Positions 16,052 through 22,599 of a stretch of DNA of 22,599 nucleotides are shown piece after piece; positions within the stretch are counted from its first letter, which is position 1, and every line of letters begins with the position of its first letter. The position numbers and the translations under genes were made by a program. Source of the stretch: Pseudomonadota bacterium (GTDB lineage: Bacteria; Pseudomonadota; Gammaproteobacteria; Acidiferrobacterales; Acidiferrobacteraceae); assembly GCA_021795255.1 (NCBI GenBank), contig JAJYPQ010000018.1:1-22599 (forward strand), written 5' to 3'. The notes under the pieces were generated by a model. The model was given only the letters and a program-made list of their open reading frames with translations. It did not search any database and had not been told where the DNA came from.

Positions 16052-16920
16052 TTGCTTTCCCTCGACTCCGTCAGACCCAAAAGATCGTCTTGGGGTACCA
16101 ACACGATCCGCTTTTCTTGAAGACGCCGCTCCGCGTCAGGGTCATGGGACGGCAGATAGACGGTCCGTTCCCTTTGGGCATAGGCAAGAATGTTCGTGAG
16201 CGTCTTTACAGCGGTTTGAGGGAACAATGTCACGCCGTCCGGTATCCGAGCCAGCAGTGTCTTTTCGGTATAGCTCGCATCGCCGGCCAGAAAATAGCTG
16301 GTTCCGCCCGTCCGTACGAGCACCGAGACATGCCCTGGGGTATGTCCTGGTGTCGCAACCACCATGACATCCTCCGACGCGGTTACCGCCAAAGTCCCGG
16401 AAAAGGGCGCCAATGCGGACCCCGAAAAGCTTATGAGCCGAGGCGCAAACCATTCCGGCCAGCGATTCGGAACATAGCCTCGGACCTTTCCGGCGATACC
16501 TCGGGCGTCCTGCCACTCTCGAGCGGAAACCCAGATCGCACTGTGGGGGAAATGGTGAAGTCCGCCAGCGTGGTCTGTGTGCAAATGTGTCAGGATGACC
16601 GTCCGAATATCCTGAGGCCTGATCCCCACAGCCCCCAGGGCCGGGCCGACCTCTTGTTCCTGTCGAATATCAAACCCGACCGCAAAGCGATAATAGGGAT
16701 GCCACCGTGGAAAATACCCGCGCGCACAGGCGCGACAAGTCTCTCCCGTATCAACCAAAATAGGTCCCTCGGGATGATCGATGAGCCACGCATATATGGG
16801 CAACCAGTCGCTCCACTGGGCATCATCCATAACCCGGATGGGGCCCAGGATCCTACGCGTCACCTGGGCGCTTTTGATGCGCACTGAACCCGTGCGGATC
16901 GCGTGAATACGAATCGCCAT
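16036..16920 (-). CDS. Metallo-beta-lactamase-fold hydrolase, AHL-lactonase-like
   Basis: The 294-aa protein has the MBL zinc motif LTHLHTDHAGG (His112, His114, Asp116, His117). Later ligands are seen in GHTPGHVSVL and LAGDASY, and a C-terminal LPSHDPDAE recalls the GHDPE segment of AiiA-type N-acyl homoserine lactonases. Such enzymes open lactone rings and can quench quorum signals, but related proteins hydrolyse other esters. No signal peptide is seen, so it is probably cytoplasmic. GGAGGG lies 8 bp before the start. A 69-bp gap separates it from the upstream hydrolase gene and holds a GC hairpin (16958-16971) and an operator-like sequence. It overlaps the SRPBCC gene by 16 nt. Confidence 0.87.
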   Translation of the reverse strand: MAIRIHAIRTGSVRIKSAQVTRRILGPIRVMDDAQWSDWLPIYAWLIDHPEGPILVDTGETCRACARGYFPRWHPYYRFAVGFDIRQEQEVGPALGAVGIRPQDIRTVILTHLHTDHAGGLHHFPHSAIWVSAREWQDARGIAGKVRGYVPNRWPEWFAPRLISFSGSALAPFSGTLAVTASEDVMVVATPGHTPGHVSVLVRTGGTSYFLAGDASYTEKTLLARIPDGVTLFPQTAVKTLTNILAYAQRERTVYLPSHDPDAERRLQEKRIVLVPQDDLLGLTESRESKCERL

Positions 16921-16957
16921 CTCAAGCCCTCCCGGGGTACGTTTGCGCGTATCACGC

Positions 16958-16971
16958 GGCGGCGTGCCGCC
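16958..16971. other. Small GC-rich hairpin between hydrolase and lactonase-like genes
   Basis: GGCGGCGTGCCGCC forms a perfect 5-bp stem with a 4-base loop and lies between the alpha/beta hydrolase stop and the lactonase-like start. No T-tract follows in either direction, so it is not a standard terminator. It could partly attenuate or protect the transcript. Confidence 0.45.
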
Positions 16972-16977
16972 TCAATA

Positions 16978-16993
16978 GTTATCGATCCCTTAC
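16978..16993. promoter_or_regulatory. Second, imperfect TetR-operator-like site
   Basis: GTTATCGATCCCTTAC matches 13 of 16 positions of the perfect palindrome upstream of tetR, including the whole first 10 bases. It lies 58 bp upstream of the lactonase-like start and overlaps the stop codon of the hydrolase gene. It may be an internal operator giving separate control of the lactonase and SRPBCC genes. One conserved half-site may be enough only for weak binding, and overlap with coding sequence leaves chance possible. Confidence 0.45.
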
Positions 16994-17967
16994 TTTAGGG
17001 GCCCACTGATTGCCTTGTCTCTGACTGCACACAAAGCCGCGCGAAAAAGCCCCGGCTCATCGTCCTGCGGCATATGAGCCGATGACTCAAACCACATAAG
17101 CTCCTTTCCGCGCGGCGCCCCGAGCTGCACAAAATACCGTTCTGCCACCGCCGCGGACGCAAGCGGATCATGTCGCCCCTGAAACAAAGATACAGGGACA
17201 TCCAGTCGTCTTACTCTCTCGGAAAGCCTTATCCCAGCGAGCTCTGGCAACATCAGATCGGCTACTACACGCATGCCTCTAAACGCAGCAATCCTGTTCC
17301 GCACTGTGTAATACCGGCACGCCATTATTCTTCGAACCTGCCGGAACACAAGCTTCCGGTAGTTACTTTTTCGATAAAAGCCACCAAATTCCGCAAGCCA
17401 CTTGGCCCTCAAATGGAACCGTTTCGCATCCGTGACTGGGCCATTCCCTATGGCCGCCACGTCGCGAAGGGCGCGCTCATGCATCCGCTCCTGCGCTACC
17501 TTATGAAGAAACGCGTAGGCGCTCTTATCCGCCTCGGGCCAATCCACGTCCATTCCCACGCCTACAAATGCATAAAGCGTATCACTCAACGTACTGGCTG
17601 TTATCGCGCCGATCGTCGCCCCCAAAGAAAATCCCAGTAAAAATACCCGTGCGACACCCAGACGGCTACGCATGTTCTGTATCATCTCCGCGGTGTCTGT
17701 CACATACTGCGTGAGAGAAAGACCCATGCGGGGTAAAAGCGCTCCAAACGATTTTCCACAGCCGCGCGGATCCCAATACACCACCACGAACTCTCGCTCC
17801 CAATGGAGCGCTGCCTCGAGAGCATTGGCATCCGGGATGAGCGGGAACCTGGGACCTGCAGGCACCCCCAATAAAACTGGAAGGTTACGGTCTACGCCGC
17901 GAATCAAGGCCCATTGCGTACCCCCTCCGACCGGAAACCCCTCCACGGCACAGATCGGCTCACCCAT
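16990..17967 (-). CDS. Alpha/beta-hydrolase-fold protein
   Basis: The 325-aa protein has the oxyanion-type VVYWDPRGCGKSFG motif, the nucleophile elbow GFSLG (Ser114), the acid Asp267 in GRHDPLA and the histidine His298 in SSAHMPQ, so a complete catalytic triad is visible. The arrangement resembles proline iminopeptidase and epoxide- or ester-hydrolase relatives, with a helical cap between residues ~150 and 240. It is cytoplasmic, with no signal peptide. It starts at 17967 and overlaps the tetR stop by 8 nt, so the regulator and hydrolase are translated together. The substrate is unknown; an ester, lactone or peptide would fit. Confidence 0.9.
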   Translation of the reverse strand: MGEPICAVEGFPVGGGTQWALIRGVDRNLPVLLGVPAGPRFPLIPDANALEAALHWEREFVVVYWDPRGCGKSFGALLPRMGLSLTQYVTDTAEMIQNMRSRLGVARVFLLGFSLGATIGAITASTLSDTLYAFVGVGMDVDWPEADKSAYAFLHKVAQERMHERALRDVAAIGNGPVTDAKRFHLRAKWLAEFGGFYRKSNYRKLVFRQVRRIMACRYYTVRNRIAAFRGMRVVADLMLPELAGIRLSERVRRLDVPVSLFQGRHDPLASAAVAERYFVQLGAPRGKELMWFESSAHMPQDDEPGLFRAALCAVRDKAISGPLK

Positions 17968-18580
17968 GAGCGTTGCTTCGGAACACCCGCTCTAGAATCC
18001 CCGATAGCATCTGAATCCCATCCTCTGGCCCAACGGAAAATTCGTGGAAATAGGCAAATTTGGCGTATTGGCTGAGAGATCCCATAAACACGGTCACAAG
18101 ATAAGGGATCTCCGACTCATGGTCTATGGCCCCCTCCCGCACCCCTTGTGCAAAAAGCTCTGTCAATATGCGCACAAGCGAGCCTTGCCTTCTGCGCCCC
18201 GACATCGACGGCCACATCAAACGGATATGCTCGCTCACGTAGAGAACGGCCTGCGCGTGCAACGACACCATCTCGCCTGCGGATAGCATTAAGGCGCGCA
18301 AATTCGCACTAAAAGGCAGAGCGGGATCCAGCCGGGCGCGAAGTCTGAGTGCCAGAAATCCATAACAGCGATCAAAAAGGTAGATGGCCAATGCCTCCTT
18401 GCTCTCGAAGAACTTATACAAAACGGTACTGCTGTAGCCGCTCGCCGCGGCAATATCGCGCAAACTAGTGGCACACAGACCGTCGCGCACAAAAAGATCA
18501 AGTGCAACCCGCAGAATTTCCTGCTTTGAGGGTGCGTCACCTGAGGAAATCAGAAAATCCAGAGGGGCTTCAGTATTCAT
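17960..18580 (-). CDS. TetR-family transcriptional regulator
   Basis: The 206-aa protein has an N-terminal TetR DNA-binding domain. The helix-turn-helix is at residues ~37-64 (ATSLRDIAAASGYSSTVLYKFF, shown as a pattern over those positions), and the YKFFESKEAL end is typical. A helical ligand-binding domain follows. It is the first gene of the minus-strand operon and overlaps the hydrolase gene by 8 nt. A perfect palindrome (18591-18606) begins 11 bp upstream of its start and overlaps the predicted promoter, so autorepression, relieved by a substrate of the downstream enzymes, is the likely mode. The inducer is unknown. Confidence 0.93.
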   Translation of the reverse strand: MNTEAPLDFLISSGDAPSKQEILRVALDLFVRDGLCATSLRDIAAASGYSSTVLYKFFESKEALAIYLFDRCYGFLALRLRARLDPALPFSANLRALMLSAGEMVSLHAQAVLYVSEHIRLMWPSMSGRRRQGSLVRILTELFAQGVREGAIDHESEIPYLVTVFMGSLSQYAKFAYFHEFSVGPEDGIQMLSGILERVFRSNAHG

Positions 18581-18588
18581 GGGGTTCC

Positions 18589-18617
18589 AGGTTATCGATC
18601 GATAACTTTGAAGTCAA
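18589..18617 (-). promoter_or_regulatory. Predicted tetR operon promoter
   Basis: On the minus strand a TTGACT -35-like box (18612-18617) is followed after 17 bp by TAACCT (18589-18594) as a weak -10. The palindromic operator fills most of the spacer, so bound TetR would block RNA polymerase. The -10 match is poor and the leader would be very short, so the exact start point is uncertain. Confidence 0.4.
18591..18606. promoter_or_regulatory. Perfect palindromic TetR operator
   Basis: GTTATCGATCGATAAC is a perfect 16-bp inverted repeat immediately upstream of tetR. Its size, symmetry and position are those of an autoregulatory TetR operator. It is the only perfect copy I found, and a partial copy lies at 16978-16993. 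Confidence 0.75.
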
Positions 18618-19258
18618 GACTGTCGCCCAGCGACCTCTTGCGTCGATAGCTATGGTTGCCACACCCTGCCTGTTTTATTTTCTGGCCGCCTGCGAGATGA
18701 CCTTCAACCGATCAACTTCTTTGCAACTCATTGCGGAATTCCTCGGTCGCCATCTCCCCCAGTCGAAAAAACCGGGCATATGACAATGGGATGGGGCGAC
18801 ATTACAGCTTGGGGCTAACAGCATGCGCCAGCTATGTCGACAAACAGCTCTCGAGAGGCCCGTGCGATTTCGGAACCCGGCAGGGTTTTTGATGTGATGC
18901 GCCGACTCGTAATGAAGGTGGATCGCCGCGCCAGTGTATGGCGAAGCATGCTGCCTTCTTCAATGATATCGTCGATGTCCTCGACTGAACGTGCTCGAAG
19001 TATTGAGGCTCATCGCTCAATCACATTGCCTTTGCTTTGTACGCGCAAGGCACCGTCCGCCGCTCGCAGCCTACCGCGAGTTGCGAAAGGAGTCAGGGTC
19101 GTGTAGTCAAGACGAGGCAGGCAAGAACGGGTGATCGGGAGCGATTGTGGTGACCGGTATCATGTGTACGAGAATAGCGCGGAACCGCGGATCGTCAAGC
19201 AGGGGCGCCCAAGGACAAGAGCCATTGCGCAGTCGAACCGGTCGCCCCGCTCGCCTCG
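18618..19258. other. Gene-poor region with no assignable gene
   Basis: Roughly 640 bp between the tetR promoter and the KGG-protein gene. Open frames of 60-90 codons occur on both strands (for example + 18834-19106), but none has a ribosome binding site plus a recognisable family. A minus-strand stretch around 18830-19000 reads as a plausible protein fragment (containing VEDIDDIIEEGSMLRHTLARR) without a start codon, which could be a decayed gene. No tRNA, terminator or insertion-sequence ends were seen. Confidence 0.4.
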
Positions 19259-19624
19259 TTACGATTTCCCGCCGCGCGATCCGCCGCGATGGCCGCCAGA
19301 TCCGTCTTCGCCTTTTTCACCCTCACGTTCGATGCCTGTTTCGCCCTTACTCTCCTCGGAGTATTCCTCGCCGGTCTGGTGTCCGCGGCTTTCCCAACCG
19401 CCATGGGAGCTTTCCCCGCCCTTTCGACCGATGGCCGCCATGTGTTCCCGGTTCTGGCTCACCGCCTCACCCCCTTTACGTCCCGCTTCGCGGGCCTCTT
19501 CGGGGGTAAACTCGTGGGCTGTGCCCTTCTCATGCGCTGCTCTGCCACCTTTGCTGGCGATTTCCCGCTGCTTATTGGCGTCCATAGCCGCAAAACCGCG
19601 CTTACTTTTGCGCTCATTCGGCAT
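19259..19624 (-). CDS. KGG-repeat stress-induced protein (YciG/Con-10-like)
   Basis: The 121-aa, highly hydrophilic protein has three KGG repeats at residues 25-27, 50-52 and 68-70, each in the context (A/G)(S/R)KGG, which is the stress-induced KGG-repeat family. Related proteins (YciG in enterics, Con-10 in fungi) are induced in stationary phase or stress; their molecular role is poorly known. The C-terminal half is a Gly/Glu/Ser/Arg-rich tail ending in GGHRGGSRGGKS, longer than in short family members and probably disordered. ATG 19624 is chosen because AAGGAG lies 8 bp upstream; the longer in-frame start at 19771 has no such signal. It appears to be a single-gene unit. Confidence 0.87.
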   Translation of the reverse strand: MPNERKSKRGFAAMDANKQREIASKGGRAAHEKGTAHEFTPEEAREAGRKGGEAVSQNREHMAAIGRKGGESSHGGWESRGHQTGEEYSEESKGETGIEREGEKGEDGSGGHRGGSRGGKS

Positions 19625-19927
19625 GAATTCAGTCTCCTTTGGTAAGTGAACCAACAAAAACGCATCTCGCAACCCGAGGCGCGTAACATTGGAACGCAGT
19701 CTAGGAGAACCACCTAAGGCCGTCATCGGACAAAGGCCCGATATTGTGGAATTCTCGGAAATAAACCACAACCGAAAGGTTGTTGGACACTATCATTAAA
19801 TCATGTAACTTCCATTAAAGTGGAAATCATAGGACAATCTGCCGACTTTACGATCTTATAGAGGATAATCACAAATGGGGCACCGGTATGGGGTCGATGA
19901 AGCTTTGGGGACCACCGGTCGTGGCAT
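19625..19927 (-). promoter_or_regulatory. Upstream region of the KGG-protein gene
   Basis: This AT-richer region should hold the promoter of the KGG gene. ACAACC/GGTTGT forms a 6-bp hairpin with a GAAA loop (+ strand) at 19768-19783. TTCCA/TGGAA form an inverted repeat at 19810-19825. TTTAAT boxes resembling -10 elements occur on the minus strand near 19795-19820, but without a convincing -35 at the right distance, so promoter position is uncertain. The inverted repeat could be a regulator site or part of a transcript leader. Confidence 0.35.
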
Positions 19928-19964
19928 AAAAAAAACCTCCGGGCTAGGGGGGGAAAGCCGGAGG
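19928..19964 (-). terminator. Intrinsic terminator for minus-strand transcription
   Basis: On the minus strand, CCTCCGGCT pairs with AGCCCGGAGG (one bulged G) around a C-rich loop and is followed directly by a run of eight T. This is a textbook rho-independent terminator. It would end transcripts coming from the epimerase/dehydrogenase genes, 384 bp after the epimerase stop, or from a separate RNA encoded between. Confidence 0.88.
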
Positions 19965-20347
19965 TCGGAAAGGCCTTAAAAGGATTAAGGCGCCGCTCAG
20001 GGAGGAGGACGAGCGGAGCCGGTATTATTGGGGAATGAGTGGCGCTCAACATCAGACCAAGGTCGGACCTGTAGAGCTTGGTGCGGGCTCCCCTTTTTGC
20101 CTCGTTGGCCCGCCCCGCGACCGAGACCACGCCCGAGCGGGGTCGATCTAGGGCCCGATTGGGCCACAAGCCGGGACGAGTCGGCGCCTAAGGGGTGCGA
20201 GGGGCAAGACCGAAAGGGGCGGTTGGAGATAAGGGTGCCACTAGGCGGGGATGGGCGCGCTCGGCGCCGTCCCATCGGGAACCCATGGCCACTTCGAAGA
20301 CCTGTGGGGCGGCCCCTTGCCGGGCGCGTTTGCGAATGCTCCGGGTT
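19965..20347 (-). other. Long 3' untranslated region or putative structured RNA
   Basis: No gene was found in these ~380 bp. On the minus strand, just ahead of the terminator, a perfect 7-bp hairpin (GCCTTAA/TTAAGGC, 19973-19991) lies next to another stem (CCGCTC/GAGCGG, ~19993-20016), giving three consecutive hairpins. The rest is GC-rich with several short inverted pairs. It could be the 3' untranslated region of the epimerase mRNA or an independent small RNA. I could not match it to RNase P, 6S, SRP or tmRNA. Confidence 0.45.
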
Positions 20348-21373
20348 TTATGCGACCCCTCTTTTGGTGGCCCCAAAGTACTCAAGATACCAAGCCACGA
20401 AGCGAGCGATCCCGGTCTCGACCGAGGTCGCGGGCTTAAAGCCCATGTCGTGCTCTAAGTCACTGACATTGGCAACCGTGGAGGGCACGTCTCCCGGTTG
20501 CAAGGGCAGCATCTCGATGCGGGCCTTGCGGCCTAAGCATTGTTCCAGCACCTGGATGTAGTGCATGAGTTCCACCGGCTGGTTGTTACCGATGTTGTAG
20601 AGACGAAACGGGGCGTTACTGGTCGCCGGATCCGGATCGGCCGGCGACCAATCGCCAGCCGGGGTGGCGGGTTTGTCTATGACCCGTAGGATCCCTTCGA
20701 CGATGTCGTCGATATAGGTAAAGTCGCGCACCATGTGCCCCTGGTTAAAGACCTTGATGGGGGTCCCATCCAGGATGCCCTTGGTGAACAAGAAGAGGGC
20801 CATGTCCGGCCGCCCCCAAGGCCCGTAGACCGTGAAAAACCGCAAGCCCGTGGTGGGCAAACGAAAGAGGTGGGCGTAGCTATGGGCCATGAGCTCATTG
20901 GCGCGTTTGCTGGCCGCGTACAAAGACACGGGATGGCCCACCGAGTCGTGTTCCGAAAATGGTTGGCGGGTGTTGGCGCCATAGACAGAGCTCGACGAGG
21001 CGTAGACGAAGTGGCCGACTCCGCTATGGCGCGCCCCTTCGAGCAGATTCACGAAACCGACGATATTGGCGTCGACGTAGGCGTGCGGATCTTTTAAGGA
21101 ATGGCGGACCCCGGCCTGGGCGGCCAAGTTCATAACCGCATCGAAGTGCTGCTCGGCAAAGAGCTCGGCCATGGCTTTGCGATCAGCGATATCGACGTGC
21201 ATAAAGCGGAAGGTCTTGTGGACCGCCAAGCGCGCTAAGCGCGCCTTCTTTAAGTCGACCGAGTAGTAGTCGTTCAAGTTGTCGATCCCGACAACCGAAT
21301 CCCCGCGCTCAAGAAGCCTGTGCGCGAGCGTCGAGCCAATGAAGCCTGCGGCCCCGGTAATCAAGATATGCAT
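20348..21373 (-). CDS. UDP-uronate 4-epimerase (UDP-glucuronate 4-epimerase-like)
   Basis: The 341-aa extended short-chain dehydrogenase has the NAD loop GAAGFIGS (residues 7-14) and the catalytic Ser in YASSSSVYG (126-132). The YAASK motif has Tyr152 and Lys156. The block [18 protein letters not shown] (29-46) and the later [20 protein letters not shown] are hallmarks of the bacterial UDP-glucuronate 4-epimerase group (LspL/Cap1J-like), which interconverts UDP-GlcA and UDP-GalA. A start with AAGGA 7 bp upstream supports ATG 21373. It lies 28 bp downstream of the dehydrogenase gene, so the pair form an operon that makes and epimerises UDP-uronic acids. Activity on N-acetylated uronates is also possible. 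Confidence 0.92.
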   Translation of the reverse strand: MHILITGAAGFIGSTLAHRLLERGDSVVGIDNLNDYYSVDLKKARLARLAVHKTFRFMHVDIADRKAMAELFAEQHFDAVMNLAAQAGVRHSLKDPHAYVDANIVGFVNLLEGARHSGVGHFVYASSSSVYGANTRQPFSEHDSVGHPVSLYAASKRANELMAHSYAHLFRLPTTGLRFFTVYGPWGRPDMALFLFTKGILDGTPIKVFNQGHMVRDFTYIDDIVEGILRVIDKPATPAGDWSPADPDPATSNAPFRLYNIGNNQPVELMHYIQVLEQCLGRKARIEMLPLQPGDVPSTVANVSDLEHDMGFKPATSVETGIARFVAWYLEYFGATKRGVA

Positions 21374-21401
21374 GTCGTTATCCTTCTGTTACGTGCTGTC
21401 A

Positions 21402-22599
<1,198 letters not shown>

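Noticed and set aside
16090..16887. 265-codon open frame on the plus strand
   Set aside because: It is antisense to the lactonase-like gene, which has a full zinc motif; the + frame shows only low-quality, Arg/Pro-rich sequence.
18780..19258. Insertion-sequence remnant
   Set aside because: No inverted terminal repeats, target duplication or transposase motif could be identified by eye.
19131..19649. Pro/Ser/Arg-rich open frame on the plus strand
   Set aside because: It mirrors the Gly/Glu-rich codons of the KGG gene on the other strand and shows no family.
19965..20347. RNase P, 6S, SRP or tmRNA gene
   Set aside because: Short look-alike strings occur (for example CAAGACCGAAAGG on +), but the conserved cores and order of these RNAs are absent.
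20028..20561. 177-codon open frame on the plus strand
   Set aside because: It spans the intergenic region and the epimerase 3' end in antisense, with no motif or ribosome binding site.

Overview
The window (22.6 kb, GC-rich by eye) is part of a surface or exopolysaccharide (EPS) biosynthesis locus of a Gram-negative bacterium, most likely a gammaproteobacterium. Supporting signs are a Wzx flippase, an O-antigen ligase/polymerase, nucleotide-sugar enzymes, a TetR regulator and a KGG-repeat stress protein. I cannot assign a genus from sequence alone. An acidophilic sulfur oxidiser of the Acidiferrobacter type is only a guess. No tRNA, rRNA, CRISPR array or intact mobile element was seen.

Layout. 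(1) Positions 1-15357, all on +, form a tight run of 14 recognisable genes, many overlapping by 1-26 nt, which is almost certainly one operon. It begins inside an asparagine-synthase-like amidotransferase, followed by an AMP-forming ligase, a stand-alone acyl carrier protein and an NAD-synthase-like amidating ligase. Then come a hexapeptide acyltransferase, the Wzx flippase, a Wzy/WaaL-type membrane enzyme, a second hexapeptide acyltransferase, four glycosyltransferases interleaved with a NodB-type deacetylase, and a secreted DUF4091-like protein. (2) Positions 15617-18580, all on -, hold an overlapping operon: tetR, alpha/beta hydrolase, AHL-lactonase-like metallo-hydrolase, SRPBCC protein. 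A perfect 16-bp palindrome lies in the tetR promoter, and a 13/16 copy precedes the lactonase gene. (3) Positions 18581-20347 are gene-poor. They hold one KGG-repeat protein gene (-), a clear minus-strand intrinsic terminator and a stretch of strong hairpins of unknown role. (4) Positions 20348-22599 (-) carry a UDP-uronate 4-epimerase and the 3' part of a UDP-sugar 6-dehydrogenase, which would make activated uronic acids for the same polysaccharide.

How they work together (inference): the dehydrogenase and epimerase supply UDP-uronic acids. The glycosyltransferases build a lipid-linked repeat unit, which the two acyltransferases and the deacetylase can modify. Wzx flips it and the Wzy/WaaL-type enzyme polymerises or ligates it. 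The amidotransferase/ligase/ACP/NAD-synthase-like set at the front looks like a small carrier-bound acyl or amide pathway that decorates the glycan or makes a linked metabolite, and it is the least explained part of the locus. The initiating sugar-phosphate transferase and the Wza/Wzc-type export genes are not in this window. A G8 tract at the start of wzx and the tetR/lactonase operon between the two polysaccharide blocks are the other main points of interest.
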